DNA of 64,000 nucleotides from Lachnoclostridium sp. An14. Lineage in GTDB: Bacteria; Bacillota; Clostridia; Lachnospirales; Lachnospiraceae. Below, one piece after another: positions 1-8,869 of this stretch (position 1 is its first letter; every line of letters begins with the position of its first letter). The stretch spans positions 1 through 64,000 of the forward strand of contig NZ_NFLE01000011.1 in assembly GCF_002160755.1 (NCBI RefSeq), written 5' to 3'. The notes under the pieces are model-generated. The model worked only from the letters and a program-made list of their open reading frames with translations. It made no database searches and had not been told where the DNA came from. The position numbers and the translations under genes are program-made.

Positions 1-143
1 CAGAAAGAATAGTATGAGTATACCGCTAATGGGGAAGATGTGAAAGGATAAGAGCTATTTGTGAAAAGGTAAAAGCTAGACGGGGGTGTGAGAGTAGAAT
101 TTAACTTTACATTTCACATGGGCAGGAACGGCGCCCAAGACGC

Positions 144-173
144 TTGACAAGGACGCGGCGTTTACGCTATAAT
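144..173 (+). promoter_or_regulatory. lysS sigma-A-type promoter
   Basis: A TTGACA -35 box (144-149) and a TATAAT -10 box (168-173) are separated by 18 bases, with a ribosome binding site and lysS about 55 bases further on. Bases 1-143 hold no gene I can support and probably belong to the region after an upstream gene. Confidence 0.8.
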
Positions 174-237
174 ACGTTGAATGTTGACAGAAATGACCAG
201 ATTGTATTAAATATAGGAAGATAAAGGAGTGAAGACA

Positions 238-1728
238 GTGGCAGAGCAGAATCAGGCAAAGAGCCAGGACGAGTTAAACCACGTGCTGCAGGCCCGCCGG
301 GACAAGCTGGCAGAGCTGCAGGTTGCGGGCAAGGATCCGTTTGTGATTACCAAGTACGATGTGACGGCCCACAGCAGCGACGTGAAGGAGAACTATGAGG
401 AGCTGGAAGGAAAGGAAGTAGCCGTTGCGGGCCGCATGATGTTTAAGCGGGTGATGGGCAAGGCGTCCTTCTGCAACCTTCAGGATCTGAAGGGAAGAAT
501 CCAGGTTTACGTGGCGAGAGACAGCGTAGGCGAGGAGCCTTATAAGGATTTCAAGAAAATGGACATCGGCGACATTGTAGGCGTGCGGGGCACGGTGTTT
601 AAGACCAAGACCGGAGAGATCTCCATTCACGCGGAGGAGGTCACCCTGCTTTCTAAGAGCCTGCAGGTGCTGCCGGAGAAGTTCCACGGCCTGACGGATA
701 CGGATACCCGCTACCGCCAGAGATACGTGGATCTGATCATGAACGAGGACGTGAAGGACACCTTTATCAAGCGTTCCAAGATCCTGGCGGCCATCCGCCG
801 TTATCTGGCGGGAGAGGGCTTTATTGAGGTGGAGACTCCCATGCTGGTGGCAAACGCCGGAGGCGCCGCGGCCAGACCCTTTGTGACCCATTCCAACGCT
901 CTGGACGAGGATTTTAAGCTGCGGATTTCTCTGGAGCTCTACTTAAAGAGGCTGATCGTAGGTGGCCTGGAGCGTGTTTACGAGATCGGCCGCGTGTTCC
1001 GGAACGAGGGCGTAGACACCCGTCACAATCCGGAGTTTACTCTGATGGAGCTTTACCAGGCCTACACCGATTACCACGGCATGATGGATTTGACGGAGAA
1101 TCTGTATCGTTACGTGGCCAAGGAGGTTCTGGGAACCACCACCATCGTTTACAACGGCATCGAGATGGATCTGGGACAGCCCTTTGCCCGGATGACCATG
1201 GTAGACGCGGTTAAGAAATACTCCGGCGTGGACTTTAACGAGATTCACAGCCTGGAGGAGGCCCGCGCGGCTGCAAAGGAGAAACACATCCAGTTTGAGG
1301 AGCGTCACAAGAAGGGCGACATCCTGAACCTGTTCTTCGAGGAGTTCGTGGAGGAGCACCTGGTGCAGCCCACCTTTATCATGGATCACCCGGTGGAGAT
1401 TTCTCCCCTGACGAAGAAAAAACCGGAAAATCCGGAGTACGTGGAGCGTTTCGAGTTCTTTATGAATGGCTGGGAGATGGCAAACGCCTACTCCGAGTTA
1501 AACGATCCCATCGACCAGAGAGAGCGTTTCCGCGCCCAGGAGGAGCTGCTGGCTCAGGGCGACGAGGAGGCGAACCACACCGACGAGGACTTCTTAAATG
1601 CCCTGGAGATCGGTATGCCGCCCACCGGCGGAATCGGTTTCGGAATCGACCGGATGTGTATGCTGCTTACGGATTCCGCGGCCATCCGCGATGTTTTGCT
1701 GTTCCCGACGATGAAGCCCTTGGACTAA
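238..1728 (+). CDS. lysS: lysine--tRNA ligase (class II)
   Basis: Cytoplasmic lysyl-tRNA synthetase that charges tRNA-Lys using ATP. The 496-residue product is full length for the class II enzyme: an N-terminal OB-fold anticodon-binding domain (about residues 55-165) followed by the catalytic domain with class II motif 2 (GRVFRNEG) and motif 3 (GIGFGIDRM, near residues 466-474). I start it at GTG 238 because AAAGGAG at 223-229 lies at the right distance; an upstream in-frame GTG at 229 overlaps that binding site. It has its own consensus promoter. It is the one housekeeping gene in the window and marks the chromosomal edge of the integrated elements. Confidence 0.96.
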   Translation: MAEQNQAKSQDELNHVLQARRDKLAELQVAGKDPFVITKYDVTAHSSDVKENYEELEGKEVAVAGRMMFKRVMGKASFCNLQDLKGRIQVYVARDSVGEEPYKDFKKMDIGDIVGVRGTVFKTKTGEISIHAEEVTLLSKSLQVLPEKFHGLTDTDTRYRQRYVDLIMNEDVKDTFIKRSKILAAIRRYLAGEGFIEVETPMLVANAGGAAARPFVTHSNALDEDFKLRISLELYLKRLIVGGLERVYEIGRVFRNEGVDTRHNPEFTLMELYQAYTDYHGMMDLTENLYRYVAKEVLGTTTIVYNGIEMDLGQPFARMTMVDAVKKYSGVDFNEIHSLEEARAAAKEKHIQFEERHKKGDILNLFFEEFVEEHLVQPTFIMDHPVEISPLTKKKPENPEYVERFEFFMNGWEMANAYSELNDPIDQRERFRAQEELLAQGDEEANHTDEDFLNALEIGMPPTGGIGFGIDRMCMLLTDSAAIRDVLLFPTMKPLD

Positions 1729-1852
1729 AATTCCACAATATATAGTGTCTGACGAAACCGGACGGCACAAGATGTAGCAAAAAGGGCTTACAACTACAAC
1801 TTTTCTACAACTTTTGCTTGAAATCAGACGGCATCAGACGGGCCAAAATGAA
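1729..1852. other. candidate attachment region of element A
   Basis: This gap lies between the lysS stop and the integrase gene, where the left attachment site of a tyrosine-integrase element is expected. It contains two tandem CTACAACTTTT units (about 1793-1816) and repeated GACGGCA / CAGACGG motifs (about 1760-1840), which look like integrase arm-type sites. The core crossover cannot be fixed because the other end of element A is not identified. Confidence 0.4.
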
Positions 1853-1891
1853 GGGCAAATCCGTGTTTTTTATGCGGATTTGCCCTTTTTT
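1853..1891 (+). terminator. intrinsic terminator between lysS and int
   Basis: A perfect 11-bp stem (1853-1863 with 1875-1885) is followed by six T residues. It can end lysS transcription; the minus-strand tail is weaker but it may also serve int. Confidence 0.85.
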
Positions 1892-1898
1892 GCAATTT

Positions 1899-3128
1899 TC
1901 ACATTAGCACCAAATTACCCTTGATTGCCTCTGCTTTTTCCCTCATGTTTTCTTGCGTAATATGCGTGTAAATATCCATAGTTGTGGAAAAATCAGCGTG
2001 GCCCATCACTTGCTGGATAAACTTGATGTCGTTGGTGCTTTCACAGAGCCGCGTGCAGAATGTGTGTCTCATGTTATGTACGCTAAAATGCGGCAGCAGT
2101 TCCGGCTCACGATCTTCCAGTTCAGCCTGATCCATTTCTTCGGCGTTGTAGGCGATGGAGATACGCTGGATGGCCCGATTGATATTATGGGCACTGAGAA
2201 AGTAACCTTCCCGATTCCTAAAAAGGAAACCGTGATACCCATTCATCACAAGGTCTTCCGGATAGAGTGTGTCCATGACTTCAATCAATGTGCGGAGCTG
2301 TTCAGCAACCTGCGGATACAGGATAGGGATGGTGCGGGTGCCGCTGGCTGTTTTAGGGGTGGTGATATGAAAACCTGCTTTCCCATCAATCACGCGATAG
2401 ATCAAGTTGTGATTGACAGAGATGGTGTTGTTCTCCAGGTCCACATCATTTTTAGTTAAGCCGGTACATTCCGCAACACGCATTCCCGTACCGAGCAGTA
2501 CGACCATGACAGGCAGCCAGTGGCTATACATCGGTGACTTGGAAATGAACCGAAGGAAGTTCTTCTGCTGTGTCATGGTCAGCGCGATTCTTTTCTTCGG
2601 GGGCGCCCCGGCTCCCTCTGTTTTGAGAGAGCGGTAGACGCCTTTGCTTGGATTTTTTCGGATGTAGTCATCATCGACCGCCAATTCAAGCGTGGGGTGA
2701 ATCAGGTTATTGATGCTTTCCAAGGAATTGACCGCAAAGCCTTTTTTCAAAAGCTTCGTGTAAAATGTCAGGATGTCGCTCTTTCGGATGTTGGGCAGGG
2801 GAATGTTGGCAAACGGCTCATCCTTCACATAGTTGCTCCAAAGATATTCGTAATTCGCCCGTGTAGAAGCCTTTAACTGGATCTTCGTATCCATGAGGAC
2901 TTTGAACATATCATTTAGGGTGATTTTCATAGCCTCCTGGGTGCGAATACCGTCTTCGCTGTCACGGTTGAGCACTTTTTCTTTGGCCCGCAGGCTGGCA
3001 AGGTCAAAATCATAAATGTACTTTTTCTTCTTACCCAGCTTATAGACAAACATATAGCTGCCGTCTGAGCGTTGTGTTTCTCCTGGCCGCAGGTTGCGGC
3101 CTTTGTTGTCTTTTCTAACTTTTGGCAT
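1899..3128 (-). CDS. int: tyrosine recombinase / integrase of element A
   Basis: Site-specific integrase of the phage/Tn916 Int type, 409 residues, predicted to integrate and excise element A. Visible parts are an N-terminal arm-binding region, a core-binding SAM-like domain (about residues 70-150), and a catalytic domain with the RxxxC-type box (GTGMRVAE), HNMRHTF (H-x-x-R) and the C-terminal GHADFSTTMDIYTHI stretch carrying the nucleophilic Tyr. Start ATG 3128 has GGGAGGT just upstream. It lies next to lysS with an excisionase-like gene just upstream on the same strand, the usual end arrangement of such elements. It appears intact. Confidence 0.93.
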   Translation of the reverse strand: MPKVRKDNKGRNLRPGETQRSDGSYMFVYKLGKKKKYIYDFDLASLRAKEKVLNRDSEDGIRTQEAMKITLNDMFKVLMDTKIQLKASTRANYEYLWSNYVKDEPFANIPLPNIRKSDILTFYTKLLKKGFAVNSLESINNLIHPTLELAVDDDYIRKNPSKGVYRSLKTEGAGAPPKKRIALTMTQQKNFLRFISKSPMYSHWLPVMVVLLGTGMRVAECTGLTKNDVDLENNTISVNHNLIYRVIDGKAGFHITTPKTASGTRTIPILYPQVAEQLRTLIEVMDTLYPEDLVMNGYHGFLFRNREGYFLSAHNINRAIQRISIAYNAEEMDQAELEDREPELLPHFSVHNMRHTFCTRLCESTNDIKFIQQVMGHADFSTTMDIYTHITQENMREKAEAIKGNLVLM

Positions 3129-3185
3129 AGGCTGATACCTCCCGATGTTTTGTGTGTTGCTGTGCCCGGAATGGGCAAGGTTCTG

Positions 3186-3386
3186 TTAGCATGAGATCTC
3201 GTACAAATATTCCTTCACGCGCTGAACGCTCCAAAGGACACGAGAATTCATGGTAATGCGGGCGTGGGCCAGGTCGCCGATCTGGACGGCCGTGTGCCGC
3301 CCGCAGTCGAGCAGTTTGCAAAGCGATTCCGTATCGACCGCCAAGCACTGATCCGGTGAAAGGTCATTGGGTTTTCTTTTTTCCAT
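3186..3386 (-). CDS. small excisionase-like DNA-binding protein
   Basis: A 66-residue protein 57 bases upstream of int on the same strand, probably co-transcribed. The centre (SLCKLLDCGRHTAVQIGDLA) reads as a helix-turn-helix of the MerR/excisionase fold, followed by a basic wing (RVLWSVQRVKEYL). Size, fold and position match Xis proteins that direct integrases toward excision. The ribosome binding site AAAGGAGGG lies upstream of ATG 3386. Function is inferred from context and the helix pattern; a simple regulator of int remains possible. Confidence 0.7.
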   Translation of the reverse strand: MEKRKPNDLSPDQCLAVDTESLCKLLDCGRHTAVQIGDLAHARITMNSRVLWSVQRVKEYLYEISC

Positions 3387-3813
3387 AATTGCCCTCCTTT
3401 ATTTGCAATTACATATATCCTTTACTGTTTGTAGAAGAAGGTTTTCAACAAAAACAATGAAGTCATTCAAATTCATCGGGAAGTGTAGTGTCTCTTCCAA
3501 AGGCCATTTCCTGCGCCGGGGCGTTCCGCCGCGTATTGCCAGGGCCCGCTGTGCGGTATTTCAATCGTGGGCGGGCTCCATGTGGTCATCGCACACTGTC
3601 CGCGATCCCTGTATAACTCCAATGGAAAAGGTTATGGGGCTTGTCAAGGTACAAAAAGAGCGTGCAGACCGGCTACGGAATCCCATGCCATGTCTGTACG
3701 CCCTATATATAGGAGATGGCGGCCAAATTTCTGCAAATCCTGTGCCTTTTGATGAGTTTTTTTGAGCGAGCCATTTTCAGTGGCAGAAAGATACTATATA
3801 TAGATGATATTTC
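3387..3813. other. gene-free stretch upstream of xis
   Basis: About 430 bases without a convincing gene. A plus-strand frame of 132 codons crosses it but has no suitable ribosome binding site and no recognisable features. It must hold the minus-strand promoter of xis-int, which I could not place confidently. Confidence 0.4.
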
Positions 3814-3842
3814 TTGACTAACGCAAGATATTGTGCTACACT
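3814..3842 (+). promoter_or_regulatory. promoter of the element A leader and operon
   Basis: TTGACT (3814-3819), a 17-base spacer and TACACT (3837-3842). Transcription would start near 3849 and enter the structured leader in front of the DNA-processing operon. Confidence 0.65.
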
Positions 3843-3848
3843 GTTTCT

Positions 3849-4100
3849 GTAATTGATTTTTGTGCGTTTTCCCCTTGTGGGATACAGACTTAGTTTCTGT
3901 ACCGCGGATTGAAAAATCTGCATTGCACACGCAGTCAAGATTGTACTTGTGCCAGTAGTATTACTGCGCCCCTCTGGGCCGGTATATTACTGGCTTTTTT
4001 ATTTTTCCGGGACTTTTGCTCCCGTCAGCGAGGATGACTTTGGTTCATAGGCAGCTATGGACATCAGGCGTTACGCCCTTTGTCACCCTCGCTTTTTTTC
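3849..4100 (+). ncRNA. structured leader / candidate attenuator RNA with two terminators
   Basis: Between a promoter and the first operon gene lie three strong structures: a TACAGA/TCTGTA hairpin (3883-3901); an 11-bp stem (3951-3961 with 3984-3994) followed by T6-A-T5; and a second stem (4027-4038 with 4082-4093, one mismatch) around a 43-base loop, followed by seven T. Two tandem terminators before a 19-kb operon suggest conditional read-through. A free-standing small RNA of about 150 bases ending at the first terminator is equally possible. I do not recognise an Rfam family. Confidence 0.55.
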
Positions 4101-4155
4101 TGCCCAAATGCCGGAAACGGCTTTGAGGATATACCACAATTACAGAAAGGCAGGT

Positions 4156-4317
4156 ATGAACATGAATGTAAAAAAGCGGAGTCAGGAGTCTCTGACGAGT
4201 AAGAGGAAACCGGTGGCGAGCTGGCGGCAGTACCAGAAGCTGAACCAAACCGCACAGAAGCATTGCCCGGTGATTCGGGCACCCGTCATTCCCCGTAGAA
4301 CGCGGAGGGGGTGTTGA
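4156..4317 (+). CDS. small basic protein, first gene of the element A operon
   Basis: A 53-residue, Lys/Arg-rich protein starting at ATG 4156 behind AGAAAGGCAGG. It contains ASWRQYQKLNQTAQKH and ends in RRTRRGC. Its stop lies three bases before the YqaJ start, so the two are translationally coupled. It is not recognised; the charge would suit nucleic-acid binding, but that is a guess. Confidence 0.55.
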   Translation: MNMNVKKRSQESLTSKRKPVASWRQYQKLNQTAQKHCPVIRAPVIPRRTRRGC

Positions 4318-4319
4318 GT

Positions 4320-5384
4320 ATGCCGGTAGGCAGTGTGGCTGTCAAAGAGCGGCATCAGCCCCTGGTGCTGGTGGATACGGCAGGCTTGTCCGAAGAAGAA
4401 TGGCTTGCCTACCGCCGGAAAGGTATTGGAGGCAGCGATGTTGCAGCTCTGCTGGGCATTTCACCGTGGCGGACGGCCCGGGATCTGTTTTATGACAAGC
4501 TGAACATTGCCGTGGTCGAGGACCATGAGGACAACTGGGTGGCCCTGGAGATGGGACACCTGTTGGAACCGCTGGTGGCGAAGATCTTCCAGCACCGGAC
4601 CGGCTACAAGGTCTATCAGATCAAAAAGATGTTCCAGCACCCGAAGTATCCCTGGATGCTGGCGGATGTGGACTACTTTGTAGAACTGCCGGACGGCACC
4701 ACCGCTATTCTGGAGATCAAGACCACAAACTACAACGCCAAAGACAACTGGTGGCTGGATGGTGAGGAAACCATTCCGGCCTACTATGAGTCCCAGGGGC
4801 GGCATTACATGGCTGTCATGGATGTGGACCGCTGTTTCTTCTGCTGCCTGTATGGCAACAACGAGCAGGAAAGTATTATCCGTGATATGCAGAGGGATCT
4901 GGCCTATGAGGATGAGATGATTTTTCTGGAACAGGATTTCTGGGAAAACCATGTGCTTACCAGAACACCGCCGCCTTACACCGAGGATGGAGACCTCGTG
5001 ATCGAGAGCGTGCGCCGGTACACCGGCCCCGCTGACAAGGAGGCCCCCGCTGTGACACTCGATTTGTCTCTGACGGCCAAGCTGATGCGTTTTCTCCAGC
5101 TTCAGGAGCAGAAAAAAGGCGCAGAAGCCGGCAACAAGAAGATTGAGGAAGATATGAAGCGGCTGAAGGCTGCCATCATTGCCAAAATGGGGAAAAGCTG
5201 CAAAGCCATTTGCCAGCAGGATGGGGTGAACTATACCGTCACTTACAATCCGATACGAACCCCTGGTATCGACAAGGATAATCTGAAACGGTTGAAGCTG
5301 GACCACCCGGACATTTACGAACAATATGTGACTGTCTCAGTGTCACGCCGGTTCGTAGTCAAGTGTGACGGCGAGGCGGCATAA
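4320..5384 (+). CDS. YqaJ-type viral recombinase (lambda-exonuclease fold)
   Basis: 354 residues. The N-terminal half carries the YqaJ/PD-(D/E)XK nuclease signature: WLAYRRKGIGGSDVAALLGISPW, the G-L-LEP helix (EMGHLLEPLVAKIF), Asp in MLADVDYFV and the catalytic ILEIKTT. These enzymes digest one strand from DNA ends to feed single-strand annealing. The C-terminal third is helical (ELAKLMRFLQLQEQKKGAE-like coiled coil). ATG 4320 is chosen because GGAGGGGG ends eight bases upstream; GTG 4311 is in frame but overlaps that site. It is followed 16 bases later by a RecD2-like helicase, consistent with a DNA recombination and processing operon. No RecT or Redβ partner was recognised nearby. Confidence 0.88.
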   Translation: MPVGSVAVKERHQPLVLVDTAGLSEEEWLAYRRKGIGGSDVAALLGISPWRTARDLFYDKLNIAVVEDHEDNWVALEMGHLLEPLVAKIFQHRTGYKVYQIKKMFQHPKYPWMLADVDYFVELPDGTTAILEIKTTNYNAKDNWWLDGEETIPAYYESQGRHYMAVMDVDRCFFCCLYGNNEQESIIRDMQRDLAYEDEMIFLEQDFWENHVLTRTPPPYTEDGDLVIESVRRYTGPADKEAPAVTLDLSLTAKLMRFLQLQEQKKGAEAGNKKIEEDMKRLKAAIIAKMGKSCKAICQQDGVNYTVTYNPIRTPGIDKDNLKRLKLDHPDIYEQYVTVSVSRRFVVKCDGEAA

Positions 5385-5400
5385 AAGGAGGGAAAAAGAA

Positions 5401-7674
5401 GTGATCCATAGAGGAACTTATGACGGGACGATCTACCACAACCCCGTAAACAGGTTCTGCATCATCAGCGTAAAAACCGCTGATAAGGAGGTGCCCCAGG
5501 AGGCTCGTTCCACCCGCCGGTACAGAGATCATCTGATCCGCTTTGTTGCGACGGGCTATGAACTGCCCCGCACGGACGCGGTAGAGCTGGAACTGGACGG
5601 CGAATGGACAAAGGGCAAATATGGTGTGCAGCTTCAGGTGGAACAGTGGCGTGAGATCGTTCCCAAGACCAAGGACGGCGTGGAAGGCTATCTGGCCTCC
5701 GGCCTCATCAAAGGCATCGGGCCGGCGACTGCCGCGCAGATCGTCTCCCGGTTTGGCGTGGAAACGCTGGATATTCTGCAAAACCATCCCGAGCGGCTGC
5801 TGGAGGTCAAGGGCATTACGGAAAGCAAGCTGGAGGACATCAAAACCTCGTATGCGGAGAGCCGGATGCTCCAAGACCTGATGACGCTGCTCTCCCCATT
5901 CAAGATCACGCCGAAAACGGCTCTGAAGATCTACCAGCACTTTGGACCCGCCAGCGTGGACATCTTGAAAAAGAGTCCCTTTGAACTTTGCCAGGTGTCC
6001 GGTTTTGGATTTCTCCGGGTAGATGCCATCGTTCAGAAAAACGGCGGCGACCTGCATGACCCCATGCGGGTCAAAGGCGCACTGTTCTGGGCGCTGGAGG
6101 ACAGCAAGGGCGGCAAAGGACATTTGTTCCTGCCTGGTGAAGCTTTGCGGAAGGAGGCTCTTCGGCTTCTCAACGCAAAAATCCCCGTCCCGTCTCTCCG
6201 GCTTCATGAACAGGAGGTCGCGGATGTGCTTCAGGACATGATTCTTCATGGCGAGGTGGTATCCGTCAAAGATAACATCTACCTGCCCCGCACATTCGCA
6301 CAGGAAGATGAAACGGCCCGGCGTATTGCCATGCGGCTAATAGAGCCGTCTGCGCCGGAGCGCATTGAGCAGGCGCTGGAGCAGGTCAAGCGTGAAATGG
6401 GGCTTGTGCTGTCTTCCAAACAGGAGGCAGCGGTCTACGCGGCTTACCGCCACAGCCTGTCCATTATCACAGGTTCTCCCGGCACCGGCAAGACAACGGT
6501 GCTCAAGACCATTTTGGAAGTCTACCGCCGCCTGCACCCGAAAGGTGAAATCGTTCTGATGGCACCGACCGGCCGTGCCAGCCGTCGCATGGCGGAAAGC
6601 ACTGGCTTTGACAAGGCGCGGACGCTCCACAGCGGCCTGGGCCTTGGCAGTGAAGAAGATGACGCCAACCGCAGCAGACAGCAGGAGCCGTTGTCGGCGG
6701 ACCTGATCATCGTGGACGAGTTTTCTATGGTGGATATGTGGCTGGCAGACAAATTTTTTTCCCGCATCAAGGATGGGGCCCGTGTCGTTCTTGTGGGCGA
6801 CCCCGATCAGCTCCCCAGCGTGGGCGCCGGGAATGTGTTCCGCGAACTGATCGACTGCGGCCTGATTCCCGTCACGGTACTGGACCAGATCTTCCGCCAG
6901 TCCAAGGACAGCCTGATTGCTTATAACGCCAAGTTTATCAACGAGGGCAACACCAAGCTGTACTTTGGGCCGGACTTTGTATTTATGGCAAGCGATAACC
7001 AGGCAGAGGCCGCGGAGCGGATCATCGCCCGTTACTGCCGGGAAATCGCGGAAAGCGGCATTGACCGGGTGCAGATTTTGTCCCCCTTCCGTTCGGAAGG
7101 CGCCGCGTCGGCGGAACAACTCAACGAGGCCATCCGCGAGGTGGTCAACCCGTTCCGCTCTGCCGAGGAAGAAATCAAAATCGGCGTCAAAGTGTTCCGG
7201 GTAAACGACCGGATCATGCAGACCAAAAACACCGCCAAGGTGTCCAACGGCGACCTGGGATTTATCCGCTATATCAAAGACGATGAAGATGGCAAGCGTA
7301 TCGGTCTGGACTTCGGTGTGGGCCGAGAACTGGAATACAGCGTAGAGGATATGGTCAATCTGGACCTTGCCTACGCCACCACCATCCACAAGGCAATGGG
7401 CTCTGAGTATGAAACGGTCATCATGCCGCTTTTGAAAGCGCACACCGTCATGCTCTACCGCAACCTGCTCTATACCGGCATCACCCGAGCCAAAAAGCGC
7501 GTGGTGCTGATCGGCCAAAAGCAGGTGCTGTTTATGGCGATCCACCGGAATGAAATCGTCAAGCGGAATACGCTTCTGGGCACGCGCATCGGTATGTACT
7601 ATAAGGCCTATGCCAAGCGGGCCGGAATCCCGGTCCCGGCAGCTCTGGAAGAAGAACTGAAATACGCTGGTTAA
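5401..7674 (+). CDS. RecD2-like ATP-dependent DNA helicase (SF1B)
   Basis: A 757-residue 5'-3' helicase. The N-terminal third has the RecD2 OB and helix-hairpin-helix region (LIKGIGPATAAQIVSRFG, LLEVKGITESKLEDI). The motor has Walker A (GSPGTGKTT, about residues 358-366), Walker B (IIVDEFSM), motif III (GDPDQLPSVG) and the C-terminal motif around TTIHKAMGSEYETVI and LYTGITRAKKRVVLIG. It belongs to the stand-alone RecD2 family rather than RecBCD. GTG 5401 is preferred, with AAAGGAGGG eight bases upstream; an in-frame GTG at 5365 overlaps the previous gene. Probably unwinds element DNA during processing or replication together with the adjacent nuclease. Confidence 0.93.
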   Translation: MIHRGTYDGTIYHNPVNRFCIISVKTADKEVPQEARSTRRYRDHLIRFVATGYELPRTDAVELELDGEWTKGKYGVQLQVEQWREIVPKTKDGVEGYLASGLIKGIGPATAAQIVSRFGVETLDILQNHPERLLEVKGITESKLEDIKTSYAESRMLQDLMTLLSPFKITPKTALKIYQHFGPASVDILKKSPFELCQVSGFGFLRVDAIVQKNGGDLHDPMRVKGALFWALEDSKGGKGHLFLPGEALRKEALRLLNAKIPVPSLRLHEQEVADVLQDMILHGEVVSVKDNIYLPRTFAQEDETARRIAMRLIEPSAPERIEQALEQVKREMGLVLSSKQEAAVYAAYRHSLSIITGSPGTGKTTVLKTILEVYRRLHPKGEIVLMAPTGRASRRMAESTGFDKARTLHSGLGLGSEEDDANRSRQQEPLSADLIIVDEFSMVDMWLADKFFSRIKDGARVVLVGDPDQLPSVGAGNVFRELIDCGLIPVTVLDQIFRQSKDSLIAYNAKFINEGNTKLYFGPDFVFMASDNQAEAAERIIARYCREIAESGIDRVQILSPFRSEGAASAEQLNEAIREVVNPFRSAEEEIKIGVKVFRVNDRIMQTKNTAKVSNGDLGFIRYIKDDEDGKRIGLDFGVGRELEYSVEDMVNLDLAYATTIHKAMGSEYETVIMPLLKAHTVMLYRNLLYTGITRAKKRVVLIGQKQVLFMAIHRNEIVKRNTLLGTRIGMYYKAYAKRAGIPVPAALEEELKYAG

Positions 7675-7742
7675 AAAAGAGGCGCAAGGTGCAGAAAATT
7701 GCCCGGCGTCTCCTATTTATTACACAGGAAGGAGTATATAAC

Positions 7743-8831
7743 ATGAACGAAAACAATGCGAAAACGATGTACGAAGCTGTGCCTGCGGCCTCTGAACTGA
7801 ACAAGGTGCCGGGCTTTGACCCGCTCAAGTTCCTCCGCCGCACCAAGGACACCTTGAAGCTGGATCTGCCTTATCAGAAACTCTGGTTCCGCATGGCCCA
7901 TCCCAATGGCCGTATGAGTCTGACGGCGCTGCGGATCACAGAGCAAATGGCGATTTTTGAGGCCAAGGTGTTTCTGGACCGCAGTGACGCGGAGCCGTTC
8001 AGTATGAGCACGGCCCAGCAGACTACTCAGGACAGCCGCGATTTCGTAAAAGCCGCCCAGAATGAGGCGCTGAGTCAGGCCCTTACGGACGCCGGTTTTG
8101 GCATCCAGCTGATCAGCGCCGGCGCCCAGGCTGAACTGATGGAGAAAAGCTCCGGAGCGGCTGTCAAAAAGGCCGCAGAACCGCCTGCCGGGCCGACGGC
8201 ACGCACGACACCGCCGCAGAAGCCCCACAGCGCCCCGCAGAAGGGCGATACGCCTGCTGAGGTGAAATCCCCTGCCAGCCCCATCAAAACGCCGCAGAGG
8301 GCGTTTGAGGCCGAAAAGGCGGCAACCGTGACAACGGCCCCGTCGAAGGAAAGCACTGCTTCGGAAGCGGTGGAGCAGCACCTGCCGGTAGAGCCTGAGA
8401 GGACATTCGATACGCTCCCGGTTGGGCCTTCGCCAAAGACAGAGCAGCCGGTGGCTGAGAGCGAACAGTCGCATGAATTGCCTGTCCGCGGCAATGTAAC
8501 GGAGCTGCCGGTCCAGCACACGGAGGAATCCGAACCTGCCGCCGAGCCTATGCAGCCCGAAGATGACGCTGCCGGGGCGGCGGATACTGCGGTGGATACC
8601 CCCTCTTACACGAAGGACACGCCTATGGAGGATATTCTGCAGGTCATGACGCTGGAACAGGCCCAGCAGGTCATCGTAGACGATGGCATCTGCAAGGGCA
8701 TGACGATTGCCCAGGTGGCTGAGAAGCGGCCTGTCAATCTGCGGTACTACCTGATCCCGGGCAAGAGCAAGAACAACATGGTCCGCGCGGCCGCACAGCT
8801 GGTTTTGGATTCGCTTCAAAAGGCCGGCTGA
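7743..8831 (+). CDS. uncharacterised element A protein with Pro/Ala-rich linker
   Basis: 362 residues, not recognised. A folded N-terminal part of about 130 residues (PGFDPLKFLRRT, LPYQKLWFRMAHPNGRMSL, RITEQMAIFEAKVFLDRSD) is followed by a ~160-residue low-complexity linker rich in Pro, Ala, Glu and Thr, then a compact C-terminal block of about 75 residues (MEDILQVMTLEQAQQVIVD, YYLIPGKSKNNMVRAAAQL). Between a recombination helicase and a primase-like gene it is probably a DNA-processing accessory, perhaps standing in for the missing single-strand annealing protein; this is inference. ATG 7743 follows AGGAAGGAG. Confidence 0.75.
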   Translation: MNENNAKTMYEAVPAASELNKVPGFDPLKFLRRTKDTLKLDLPYQKLWFRMAHPNGRMSLTALRITEQMAIFEAKVFLDRSDAEPFSMSTAQQTTQDSRDFVKAAQNEALSQALTDAGFGIQLISAGAQAELMEKSSGAAVKKAAEPPAGPTARTTPPQKPHSAPQKGDTPAEVKSPASPIKTPQRAFEAEKAATVTTAPSKESTASEAVEQHLPVEPERTFDTLPVGPSPKTEQPVAESEQSHELPVRGNVTELPVQHTEESEPAAEPMQPEDDAAGAADTAVDTPSYTKDTPMEDILQVMTLEQAQQVIVDDGICKGMTIAQVAEKRPVNLRYYLIPGKSKNNMVRAAAQLVLDSLQKAG

Positions 8832-8869
8832 TATGGCCGCCGGCGAGGGCATGAAGGGAGGAATGACAG

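Noticed and set aside
3387-3440. Minus-strand promoter for xis-int
   Set aside because: TTGAAA and ATATAT elements are present but the spacing (about 23 bases) is wrong, so no promoter is called.
6337-7545. A 402-codon minus-strand frame opposite the RecD2-like helicase
   Set aside because: It mirrors the codon pattern of the GC-rich plus-strand gene, has no ribosome binding site and no motif. Similar long antisense frames at 4461-5324, 12442-13686, 13762-14616 and 16376-17470 were rejected for the same reason.
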